Part shown: positions 20,117 through 30,710 of the stretch, piece after piece
Position numbering within the stretch: the stretch's first letter is position 1
How the letters are laid out: every line of letters begins with the position of its first letter
NCBI RefSeq assembly: GCF_022539505.1
Contig: NC_061508.1
Location: 342,067,484 to 342,131,483 of the forward strand
Direction of reading: 5' to 3'
DNA length: 64,000 nucleotides
Origin: Lolium rigidum
Lineage: Eukaryota; Streptophyta; Magnoliopsida; Poales; Poaceae
Notes under the pieces: model-generated
Databases searched by the model: none
What the model saw: only the letters and a program-made list of their open reading frames with translations
Told to the model about the DNA's origin: nothing
Translations under genes and position numbers: made by a program

Positions 20117-22008
20117 TTAGTTAATTCTCTAGCTGATCAATTAGGCAGACCCATCGATCGACTTCTTCGATAATTAAGGAATGATTATTTGGTGCTGTGG
20201 ACCAGCTGACTCTCTTGATCCACGCGCCTGTTGATTTTCTTCCCTCTTTTGCCTTTTCATATCTTCGTTTGAGGATGGCTGGGGGATGATTGTTGACAAG
20301 AGAGGATGGCGCCTTGTATTTTAAGTGTAGAGTCGTTAGACCTCAAAAATATCAAGTGGAATAGTTGATTCTTCATGTCCAGAGTTCCTATACAATACTC
20401 GTCTATTTCCGGGCGTAATGCTCATTTTTGGCGCAGATGAGAGTTGCATTATGTGTTGATCTTCTTCTGGACCCTGTCTCCTCCTCGCCGATTCTCTAGA
20501 CTCATGAGGGATATATGTTGGCCGGTTGCCTTTGAGTCGAGATCTTACCATGGTGTGTCTTGCTTGGTCCTGATGCCATGTGCTCCTCTTCTCGCCACTG
20601 ATGGTGGAGTTGGGTAAGGCGAGTAATTTATCATTGTGTTTGTAGAGGGTGTGTTGTTTGCCGTTTGGAGTTGTATCATGGTGTAGTGCTGTATCTTGGA
20701 GTACTGTTGTATCGCGGAGTGGAATTGTAGCCTTCTAGCGTTGTTCTAGCCATCTTGGCCTTCCATGCTGTATTATCGAAAGAAAATATGATGCAAAGGC
20801 TAACAGATGAACGCTCCTTGAGTTTTTTAAATCAAGATACTCCTTTCGTTCCATAATCCTTAACTCATTTGAATCTGCAACAAGGATTACGGAATGGAGG
20901 GAGTACATGGTTTCGTTCACCTAAATGCGAGGGAAACAATCTAAGTTTATGAACTGCACATTGTGATGGGTTTGTGTCTAACAATTGAGTACTGTTTTCT
21001 ATGGAGAAAAAACAATGTGTTGGTTAAAATTATTATTTTTAAGTAAAATTATCTTTATGTGAAACATCACATATTTGTTCAACCGGAATGTTTTACTAGC
21101 AAATTGGAATGTTAGTTCTCTCTGCTCTGAAAGAGTGTAGTTGGTAAAGTTTAACCAGTGAAATTTGAGATCAATGAACTAGACTTTTGGTCTCTTTTGT
21201 GTATCAATTGTAGTAACTACCATTTATTCAATGCAGCAAAATTAAGTGTTCAGTAAGATTAATACTTTGACATGGAAACATCAAATATTTGGTTCATTGG
21301 AATGTTAATTCTCTTTCTAGTCCACGAGTATAGAGGGTAAGTTTAGCCAACGTGAAATTTTGAGGTCTATGCAGCATACTTCTGTGCTCGTTAAAACTCA
21401 CCTTTTTTAAATGAAAACATCAAATATTCGGACCATTTTTTAACATCGTATACTCAATATATATTTCTTCAAAAATTTACTACAACGATCCACCAATACA
21501 AGAGCAACTTCAGAGAGCAAGAACTACAAATAAACACAAGAACTGTTTCAAATATTCATATTAATCTGTATAACTCTGACTCTGACAGAGAAATGTCTAT
21601 GTATTCTTGTGTACTAGAAATGTAAATGTATTTCGGAATGCATTGTGGAAGTTACCTACTTACCTGCTCGAGGAATGGAAGCCTAGTTTCTATTTTCTTC
21701 TTCGATTATTTTATTCTCGTGCATGCTATTTGGTCTACCATATTTCGTGGAAATACTAAAATTCACGTCGAAATTTCAAAAATACCAGATGTAAAGTATT
21801 ATTTTAACTTACCGTGGTACTTAAATCCAACAGTTTTGCGAGAATTGTCTCTTTACTGATGTATATAGGTGAAATGAAGATTTACTTGCATGAATATTTT
21901 GTGGAAATAACTACTTGCTTGACAAATGCAAATATAAATTATACAAACTTCTTATATAATCCATGCAATAAATTCATCCATGTTGTATAAGACAAGCCAT
22001 AATGGGTA
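20117..22008. other. 3' flank of the SAUR gene and AT-rich spacer
   Basis: The first 200 bases are probably the 3' UTR. Further on there are TE-like remnants but no supported gene except the small MITE at 20840. Two partly similar stretches (about 21060-21190 and 21260-21380), sharing ATCA.ATATTTG.TC and TGGAATGTTA.TTCTCT, suggest an old local duplication. Confidence 0.5.
20840..20903. mobile_element. Very short Stowaway MITE (deletion derivative)
   Basis: CTCCTTTCGTTCCATAATCC and the inverted GGATTACGGAATGGAGGGAG form a near-complete hairpin of 64 bp with TA on both sides (20838-20839, 20904-20905). Only the ends of a Stowaway element remain. Confidence 0.75.
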
Positions 22009-22415
22009 CTACCTCTGGTCTGAATTAATTGACGCCACCACAGTAAAAAAATTGCATGCAAATCAACTAAGATTACCCACAATGGGAGTATCATAGCTAG
22101 TATCATGCATCACATGCATGCAAAAAGCTGATGTGTCACATCAATAAATGAAGAAAGAGATGATAGTAGTATCATAGGTAGATACTGTATCATAGCACGT
22201 AAAACTAAAAAATTAATGTCAAACCAATCTTGTACACACTTTTGCATTGAGATTCTACAAATCACTAAATATAATTAACCTATGATACTACTACATGATA
22301 CTATGCATTGTGAAGATAGTATCACACACTAGTACCGTATGCATGATACTACTATATGATACTTCTCATTGTGACTAGTCTAACGTCAGCGTCAATTAAA
22401 TGTGACCGGAGGGAG
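22009..22415. mobile_element. Stowaway MITE opened by a Tourist MITE
   Basis: Ends CTACCTCTGGTCTGAATTAA and the inverted ATGTGACCGGAGGGAG, with TA at 22007-22008 and 22416-22417; GACGC...GCGTC continues the arms. The centre is interrupted by a separate MITE at 22071-22380. Confidence 0.75.
22071..22380. mobile_element. Tourist-like (PIF/Harbinger) MITE nested in a Stowaway
   Basis: Arms GATTACCCACAATGGGAGTA and inverted CATTGTGACTAGTC, with TAA duplications (22068-22070, 22381-22383). 310 bp. The body is full of GTATCAT/ATGATAC words. A related copy lies immediately right at about 22418-22717. Confidence 0.75.
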
Positions 22416-22417
22416 TA

Positions 22418-22717
22418 TATATTATTGGTAGTATCACGCATTAAATGCATACAAAAAGCTGACGTGACATTAGAATTAATGAACATAGAGGTGATGGTTG
22501 CATCGTAGGTAGATATCGTATTATATCACATATAGCTAGAAATTTAATGTTAAATAAATCATGTACATAATTTTGCATTAATATTATACAAATTCATAAG
22601 TTTAATTAGACTATGGTACAACTAGATGATATCATGCATTATATAGATAATATCATACAATAGTATCATATGCATGATACTATAATATGATAGTATTAGT
22701 ACACTATATGCCTAGTC
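22418..22717. mobile_element. Second copy of the Tourist-like MITE
   Basis: Shares body words with 22071-22380 in the same order (GGTAGTATCA.GCAT, CAAAAAGCTGA, ATCATGTACA, GATACTA) and the right end CCTAGTC followed by TAA (22718-22720). The left end is eroded, so the start is approximate. Confidence 0.6.
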
Positions 22718-22720
22718 TAA

Positions 22721-23824
22721 GGGTGTGTTTGATTGGGATTTTAGAACCAGGTTCTCTGCATTACCACCGTGAAATCTCAACTAAACTGAATTTTTAGGTT
22801 CCAGATTCTCTAAACGCAGCAGATTCTCCTATATGTAAATCGCACAGTGAGCCACAGCCAGACGAGACCAGCTTCAGCCGCGGTGACTTCTCTTATTTGA
22901 AGAAAATTGCCCACTGCCACTCCATAAGTTGTACCGTTTCGCTGTTTCTTTTCCGAATCAGATCGAAGCCCAATCCCTGTGCGCGTCGGGGAGAGGGAGA
23001 AAAGCCAGGTGTTCCGTCGCTCCTGCCGTCCTGTGCCGCCCCTTGGCCGGCTCGCTAGCAGCGAGTCGTTCCTTTGGCCGCGCCTTCACCGCTTGTTCTT
23101 CCTCACCGACTCTCCAGTTTGGCCGCCCCTTCTCTTCTTGTTCTTCCGCCCCATCCCTGGCCAGTGGTGCTGCGCACCTCCATCCCAATCTCAGGCTGAT
23201 GCAGAAGCTATGTGCTCCCTTCCCTCACCCTGGTCTATCACATGCAAACAACGTCCTACGATTCCCTCTGCATACAGTGTATTGTTAAAAATTGTTACCT
23301 CAAAACTTGGATATGCCTGCGCTTCCGATTGTCAATACAATTGAATATTGAATAAGAGACTAATTATATCTATGTATTAAACCAATACCTGAAATAGTCA
23401 TTAGTATAAACTACTCCGTACAAAGCATTTCTAGACCAAAATCAGATGCACATCACACTCGGCAAAATGGAAGAAGTATCAATTTCTATATTATCATGTC
23501 TATCTCCGAGGCATCCAATTTTTTTTATACTTTTATGCCATATTCTATTCAAATGTATGGAATATTATGAAAATTTTAAAAATATTCATCCAAAATGGCG
23601 ATTACATAATAATTAGTGCACATGTGAAAGTTTTTCGATCAATTAGCATATAAACAGTCTCTCAGAGCCTCATGGGTATTATAGATATTTTCAACCAAAC
23701 CCACAGTTTATAGTTGATACAATCAAATAATTTTCAGAAAATCCACGGTTCTCAGCTCACAGCAGCTTTTTCAAAGTTCACCACAGCTGCTTTTTTACAA
23801 TCCACAGCTCAACCAAACATACCC
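22721..23824. mobile_element. PIF/Harbinger-type non-autonomous element with GC-rich core
   Basis: Ends GGGTGTGTTTGATT and inverted AACCAAACATACCC, with TAA on both sides (22718-22720, 23825-23827). Subterminal CAGCTGC/CCACAGCT words lie near the right end. A GC-rich block (about 22860-23220) stands out from the AT-rich ends and looks like captured exon-like DNA, but no protein family could be recognised in either open frame across it. Confidence 0.7.
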
Positions 23825-24059
23825 TAAGTTTGTTCCAACGGAAAATTATGTCGAAGCCTATCAGGTGTAGAATTCAACATCAATTTCGGAGCCCATAACG
23901 AGTTAATACCTAATAGGTCGAAGCAAAGATTAAAAGGCTATACCAACTAGGATGTCGATCTGATATTTATTCGTGTACAAAAGGGGGTTAAAGTGAGACG
24001 CGTTCTGCTTAATACACCCGGTAATATGATGTCCATTGTACTATGATAATCGCAGAATA

Positions 24060-24480
24060 AACATAAGTAAAATGAAAAAATATTCTAATTTACATATAGC
24101 ATATCGTGGAAGAGAGTTTCTTGAGAGACAAACCGAAGCATAAATTATTTATTTTTATTTCTCATATCAATTCATTCATATTTTGCACATAGAAGTGGTC
24201 ACAGCTTACTCGATAATCTACAAAAAAAAAATGGTTGGACATCTGATCATATTTGAACCTTCTTTTGTTTTGTCGGAAGAAAATGTTGTTGACCTGCTGA
24301 CCGTGCCCCATATGATGTCAACGATCCCGATGTGAACGGACTTTTGTTTTCAGTCAAGTGCTATGTGAACAGAATTTGTTTCCAGACAAGTGGCCAATTT
24401 GATCGCCCATGTTCCATCTCATAGAAAAACATATAATTATTTTAGAAAATCTCAGAAATTGCAGCAGTGTCATTGGCTGA
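24060..24480 (+). repeat. Diverged dispersed repeat, copy 2 (partner at 9241-9690)
   Basis: Same ordered words as the 9.2-9.7 kb copy, including CTCGATAAT, TGGACATCTGATCATATTTG and CCTTCTTTTGTTTT. No coding content. Confidence 0.6.
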
Positions 24481-25556
24481 AAACAATCCTGGTACGTACA
24501 AGAAACGCAGGTCTGGAACAACGTGGGCAACGATCTCTCGTAAGAACATATATGTACGAGCAAGAATCGCTTCCGGAAGGTGTACGCCACATACTTGCAG
24601 TGGCTTGCCGCGATATAGTAATTTTCAAGACCGACTTCAGATTGAGTATGTATGGCGCATGTAGTGCATGCTCAGATGGTATGTTGATGATGATCAGTTT
24701 GCTACGTGACATTGTGAATGGAGGTAGAACTGTTTTCTGCTCAATGCCAGCAGTACACTCGCAGTACAAAATGAAAAAGTTTTTTCATGATTGAAACTGC
24801 AGCATAACAAGTAGGTTTAGTTTCAAGCAGATTCTTTGATTCATCAGTTTGGGTAGTCGCTGATCTGAATTTTGAATTTTTCTGGGTGCCATAGCTGAAA
24901 TTTCGTGGATTGCTGTAAGAGAAAAGGCTTGGAATTAAGTTGTTTGTCCTGATGTATTCTGAGAATTATTAACTTGTTATTATTCACCTTGAGGTCCTTG
25001 GCTAGGAATAGTTGGTTGGTTAATTTATTCTCATGCGTTGCACTTGACCAAATGGATATATATGTTGAGCTGCTGTTGCAAGTATATATAGTAATTAGGA
25101 AATATACCTTGTAAACTCGGCCTAGTACGGATGAGTGGTTTGTTGTGTAGAATGAGCTGTGACATGTGAAAGAAACAAGAGCGTTTTGTTGTAAAATCTG
25201 TTGCTCACCAGGTTAGTTTCAGTTACACCCCCCCAGATGTTACTTACTGCTGGTACATGATGACCTGATGATTTTCACTTGCTGTACATGTCTAGCTTAG
25301 TAAATCTTGTGTGTACTCGAGAAATTAGGATGTGATGTGGTGGATGTCCAGAAATTATTCACGCGGTCATGGTGAATTAATTAAGCAATAATCAGCTACT
25401 TTTGGTAGTAGTAGAGAATTTCAACTTGGAGTAGTAGTAGTATACGTACCACGTTGTTCCAGACCTGCGTTTCTTGTACGTACCAGGATTGTTTTCAGCC
25501 AATGACACTGCTGCAATTTTTGAGATTTTCTAAAATAATTATATGTTTTTCTATGA
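24419..25556. repeat. 108-bp inverted repeat pair around a 0.9-kb spacer
   Basis: 24419-24526 and 25449-25556 are reverse complements with a single mismatch by eye (CTCAGAAATT versus CTCAAAAATT). The left arm continues the dispersed repeat at 24060-24480; the right arm has no such flank. The arms could form a long stem. The spacer holds no gene; an 18-base stretch near 25560 (GTGTAAAAGGCTG) recurs at 25600. Confidence 0.85.
24527..25448. other. Spacer inside the inverted repeat, no gene seen
   Basis: AT-rich with mixed intron- or UTR-like sequence (TTGTTTGTCCTGATG..., TGTACATGTCTAGC). No ORF, RNA gene or known transposon ends are supported. Confidence 0.4.
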
Positions 25557-25904
25557 CCGCGTGTAAAAGGCTGGGCTACAGAAGCATTATGGACGGCATC
25601 GTGTAAAAGGCTGCTAGTTGGATAAATAAAGTAGTTAGTGCCCAGCCTCCCCATAGTATTTTACTGTTAAGCAGGATTCTAGTGCTAGAGATATTATATA
25701 CATGCGCATTGGTTAGATGAAATGTCGTCGATTAGTTTGTCTCCAACAGATAGAGGACTTGATTCAGTATGTTTTTTTTTTGGAATATGAATGGAAGACT
25801 ACAGCATTACCTCTAGAAGATGCATATAGTTGCAGCATTTGATTCTAGCCCTGCTTCAAGAAGAACTCAGAAGAAAAAAACAGACAAACAGTAAATTGTT
25901 TTCT

Positions 25905-26252
25905 TTTTTTCGACAAAGAGTATATATTAATATCAGAGATACCAATTACACACAGTCTCTGCAACAACGCACTGCCCTAGCGACATTACGGATGCACACA
26001 GCCAAAAAAAGAAGAAGAATTACCAAAAAAAGAAAAGCCCCGCTACAGTGATCTAATCCTTTAAACAATAGCACTAACACCACCATGATAGCACCAGAAG
26101 TTCAGCTTCTCCAAAAGCGACGCCTCCAAGAAGGTAACAGTGCACCAGCGCTGTCGTCGCCCGATCATAGATCTTAGGTTTTCACTCTGAAGAAAATCCT
26201 CACTCTCAAAACAATGCCTTCAACAAGAACATTGCCAGGCACAACCAATTAA
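25905..26252 (-). mobile_element. Possible retroposon 3' end, minus strand, cut by the CACTA element
   Basis: On the minus strand the segment reads through non-coding, exon-like sequence and ends ...ATTAATATATACTCTTTGTCG followed by an A-rich tail (plus-strand TTTTCTTTTTTTCGAC at about 25903). This is the form of a LINE or other poly(A) retroposon. The 5' part is lost where the CACTA element begins at 26253. Tentative. Confidence 0.3.
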
Positions 26253-26540
26253 CACTAGTGGAGAAGAGGCCTTTGGTCCCAAGCAAATGTCCCAGTGCTG
26301 AACCAAACCGGGTCCAATGGTGGCATTGGTCCCGGTTCGTTTCGCCCAGGACGACCCCACACGGCTGGAGCTTGTCCGGTAGTGGCCTTTGGACCCGGTT
26401 TGTAATACAAACCGGGACTAAAGGTCCACGGCAGGGCGCGGCAGGCGGTGTCGGGCGTGGGAAACCTTTAGTCCCGGTTTGTAATACAAACCGGGTCCAA
26501 AGCCCCCTCCGGACCCGGTTTGTGTTACAAACCGTGACAA
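26253..26540. repeat. CACTA subterminal palindromes
   Basis: Three near-identical palindromes built on GGTTTGTAATACAAACC (about 26393-26416, 26472-26494, 26513-26535, the last with one change), flanked by GACCC/GGGAC and CTTTAGTCCC/GGGACTAAAG. Such subterminal arrays are where CACTA transposase partners bind. Confidence 0.7.
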
Positions 26541-28942
26541 GGTCCCCAATCCGGCTATATTACCTTGCCCTGCCCAAGTGTGAGCCACACTTGGCCATTT
26601 TTTCACTTTCTTCACAAGAGGGGTGTATTGCTCTCCTCTCTTCTTCACATGCACAAGAGGTGTTTGATGAAATGCATAAGAGGATTTGCCACTTGATTTT
26701 TTCTTCTTCATCGAGGTTAACAACTTTATCATTTTCATCTGTAATTGATAAAATGCATGTGTATATATACATCGTGATGTTACGTAATGATTTTGATCAG
26801 CTAAATTATATCATGCGGATGAATCGGCAATGGATGTACATTGACCGACGGTTTGACGAGTTCACTTCGGGCCTGGATAATTTTATGGCCGTGGCGGAGG
26901 CAAACAAACATGGTGGCTTCATGTATTGTCCATGTGTGAACTGCAAGAATACCGTAAATTACGCTCACTCGAGTCTCATTCACAGCCACCTTCGCGATCC
27001 GGTTTCATGCCCGGTTACTATTGTTGGACCAAGCACGGAGAAAGAGGGGTTATGATGGAAGACAATGAAGAAGAGGAAGAGGATGATGACGGTTATCCCA
27101 ATTTCCACTGAATACGATGATACTACGGAAGGCAATGAAGACAATGAAGTAGAAGATCAAGAGGCACCGGATGAGCCTGCTGATGATGATCTTGGTCGGG
27201 CCATTGCTTGATGCAAGGAGAGAATGTGAAACTGAAAAGGAAAGGTTGGCCTTCGACAAGATGATAGAAGATCACAACAAATTGTTATACCCAACTTGCG
27301 AAGATGGCCATAAAAAGCTAGGCGAGCACGCTGGAATTGTTGCAATGGAAGGCGGAGAACGGTGTCACCGACTCGGGATTTGGAAAGTTGCCGACAATAA
27401 TTAAGAGGAAGCTTCCAAGGGGTAACGAATTGCCCGCCGATACGTACGAAGCGAAGAAGATTGTCTGCCCTCTAGGATTAGATGTGCAAAAGATACATGC
27501 ATGCATTAATGACTGCATCCTCTACCGCGGTGAGTACGAGAATTTGGATGCATGTCCGGTGTGCACTTGCATTGCGGTATAAGATCGGACGAGATGACCC
27601 TGGTGATGTTGAGGGCTAGCGCCCCAAGAAGAGGGTTCCTGCCAAGGTTATGTGGTATGCTCCTATAATACCACGGCTGAAACGCTTGTTCGAGGAATAA
27701 AGAGCACGCTAGGTTGTTGCGATGGCACAAAGAAGACCGTAAGAAAGACGTGATGTTGAGGCACCCTGCTGATGGATCCCAATGGAGAAAAATCGATAGA
27801 GAGTTCCCAAACTTTGCACGGGATGCAAGGAACTTAAGGTTTGGTCTAAGTACGGATGGCATGAATCCTTTTGGAGAGCGGAGCTGCAGCCATAGCACTG
27901 GCTCTGTGACTCTTTGTATATATAACCTTCCTCCTTGGTTGTGCATGAAGCGGAAGTTTATTATGATGCCGGTGCTCATACAAGGCCCGAAGCAACCCGG
28001 GAACGACATTGATGTGTACACTGAAGCCATTAGTCGAAGAACTTCTACAGCTGTGGTCCCTAGCAGGTGTACGTGTGTGGGACGAGCACAAGCGGGAGGA
28101 ATTTGACCTAAGAGCGATGCTTTTCGTAACCATCAATGACTGGCCTGCTCTTGGTAACATTTCGGGACAGTCAAACAAGGGATACAATGCATGCACACAC
28201 TTTGTTTACATGAGCTCGAAGGTGATTATTTGGAAAAAGGTCGGAAGGTCGTGTACCCGGGGCATCGTCGATTTCTTAGGATTACCCATCCCGTAAGAAA
28301 GAAAGGCAAGCATTACGACGGTGAGGCTGATCACCGGAGGAAGCCTCCCCATCGTGATGGTGTTGATATATTTGGTATGGTCAAGGATCTAGATGTAATA
28401 TTTGGAAAGGGTCCTGGCGGACGGTGCAGTTCCGAATGACGCTGCCGGACACGCGCCCATGTGGAAGAAGAAATCTATTTTTTGGGAGCTAGAATATTGG
28501 AAAGTCTTAGAAGTCCGCTCTTCAATCGATGTGATGCACGTGACGAAGAATCTTTGCGTGAACCTGCTAGGCTTTCTGGGTGTGTACGGGAAGACAAAAG
28601 ATACACCGAAGCACGGGAGGACCAGCAACGTTGGAAAGACCCCAAAAATCTGCATGAGAGAGTTAAAGGACGTCATTTATCCAGCTACGCTCTTACAAAA
28701 GCGAGAGAAGGAAATATTTTTTGAATGTCTTAGCAGTATCAAGGTCCCGTCCGGCTTCTCCTCCAATATAAAGGGAATAATAAATATGGAGAAGAAAACA
28801 TTCCAGAACCTGAAGTCTCATGGTCGTCACGTGATAATGACACAGTTGCTTCCGATTGCATTGAGGGGGCTTCTACCGGAAAATGTTCGACTGCCCATTG
28901 TGAAGCTATGTGCATTCCTCAATGCAATTTCTCAGAAGGTAA

Positions 28943-29330
28943 TGACAAGGGATTAACTTGTCAATGCCTATGGATTATAGGCTAGGGTTTAGTTAGAAGT
29001 AGAGGGCAAGTAGATCTCGAAGGTTTCAGCCGAAAAGTACTCGACGAATATGAAAACTAGGGTTTGCAGACAATGATTCGATGATCTTCTCGTCCCTCGA
29101 CCCCCCCCCTTTATATAGGTGGAGCCGAGGGATTCGTGCTATACAAAGATTACATAGTCCGGGACGGTTTCTAACTCATCCCGCCAGATTACAAATAACA
29201 CTTCCTATTACAACTCTATCTTTTCCTTAAATACATCTTGGGCTCTCGAGTCTTCTTATTCTTCGGGTAGCGGGCCTTCAATAAACCCCGGGTACTATAT
29301 TAGGCAGGCCCATTTGGGATGCCTATGTCA
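28943..29330 (-). repeat. 3' LTR of Tat element 1
   Basis: 388 bp; bounded by the GGTAA duplication on its left and the polypurine tract on its right. The three-base length difference from the partner is in the C-run at 29101-29109. Confidence 0.95.
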
Positions 29331-29342
29331 GTAGCCCCCGAG
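29331..29342 (-). other. Polypurine tract of Tat element 1
   Basis: Minus-strand CTCGGGGGCTAC abuts the 3' LTR, the expected primer for plus-strand DNA synthesis. The same 12-mer recurs three more times nearby (29973, 30142, 30234). Confidence 0.8.
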
Positions 29343-29941
29343 ATTTTGCTTGAATCATAGAGTCAGGGAAAATCTCCACTGTTTATTTTTACTCGAAAGC
29401 TCTAACTTTCATACTTTTTCTCATAAAATTCTATATTGTACAGGGATATTGGTAGTTGGGGCTAGTTCATCTGACGGATCGGTACTAGTTAACCGCTCTA
29501 GTGGCAATCCGCAAAAACCTACTTCAAAATCACGTCCCCGGACATGATTTCGGGATACCGGTGTAAACTTCGACGAGCGCCGCTTAAGGTCTTACCATTC
29601 CGTCGAGTCCCGAGCTAAATTTATCGAGTACCTAACGCGTCCGTCAGATTTTCCTTCGTATCCGTTGATACGGATAAAAGTAGCAGAGCGCAGTCTTCGG
29701 CGATGCCACGCCCAACAGAATAGGTCTGGGGTCTTACCTTCGCAATTTTGCGGCATTCATAAATTGATCGCAACTTCGGCGTTCTGAGAATATATTGTCG
29801 AGTGCTTTTCCGGCTGTTGGAATGGCACATTTTATTGAGTCAAATATGACTTATATTGCTTTCCCGATGGGAGTATATGGAGAGTTAATGATAACTCGAA
29901 ATATATTCCCTTGCTTGTTCTATTTTTCCTTTGTCAATTTC

Positions 29942-30245
29942 ATCGGGCACGCGAACAGCGTTCCCGATGGGAGTAGCCCCCGAGGCTACAGCCAAGAACT
30001 TGTGCTTGGTTGTAGGCTCAACATTTTAGTCCACCGTGTCACTATATTGCCATTATCTCTTGATATTCTTTCCTCCTTCTTCTCTCTTTCTTTTTTTTTT
30101 TTTTTTTTTTATCGGATGCGCGAACAGCGCTCCTGATGGGAGTAGCCCCCGAGGCTACAGCCAAGAACTTGTGCTTGACTGTAGACTCAACATTTTCTAT
30201 ATTTGCCATTGTCGAAATTTTTCTTTTTTCAAAGTAGCCCCCGAG
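29942..30245 (-). repeat. Repeats carrying extra polypurine-tract-like copies
   Basis: An 86-bp unit (29942-30027) recurs at 30111-30196 with few changes, each containing GTAGCCCCCGAG; a third, more diverged piece with the same 12-mer starts at 30231. Between them is a run of about 20 T. Non-coding; the lysine-rich minus ORF over the T-run is an artefact. Confidence 0.8.
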
Positions 30246-30574
30246 CATTTGGGCAAAAACTTGTTTCTGACCAAAGGCTCCCGATGCATTCAAATAACTT
30301 ATCCTGTCGCCATTCTCCTTTATCTTGTCGACATACTTTCCCTTGTCAAATTTTCTTCAACTCTATCACTGGTCGATATTTTCCTGCTTTGTGGGTCCGT
30401 CGTTCCCACCATGTTGACACGTCGTGCAAGTGGGGGACACACGTCCTCCGCTTTTTCTGGTGCTCGTGCGGTAACGCTTGTCCCAGAAAAAATACTTTTT
30501 TGCCCTTGTAACCAGAAGATCAATTCTCACCACACGATTTCCTCATCCAACGGTACACTGCTTCACCCAATTCT

Positions 30575-30583
30575 TATATAAAC
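30575..30583 (+). promoter_or_regulatory. TATA box for the antisense gene of Tat element 1
   Basis: TATATAAAC on the plus strand, 136 bases before the first in-frame ATG of the antisense gene (30711). The antisense gene thus has its own promoter inside the element, independent of the LTRs. Confidence 0.6.
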
Positions 30584-30710
30584 CTGTCTTCAACCTCCGT
30601 TCATCCCCTCGCTTGCGCCGCTCACCTGTTCCTCTTCGCAAATCTTCCTCTCGCGCCCAATCTTCGCCGATTTCCCGCTCTCGCATACATTGCTCAACCC
30701 GCTTCCGTGG

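Noticed and set aside
22929..23344. Two overlapping frames of about 120 codons in the 1.1-kb Harbinger-type element
   Set aside because: Neither shows a domain; the GC-rich core may be captured DNA but no gene can be supported.
30042..30293. 83-codon minus-strand frame with a lysine run
   Set aside because: The lysines come from the T-run at 30090-30110 in repeated non-coding DNA.
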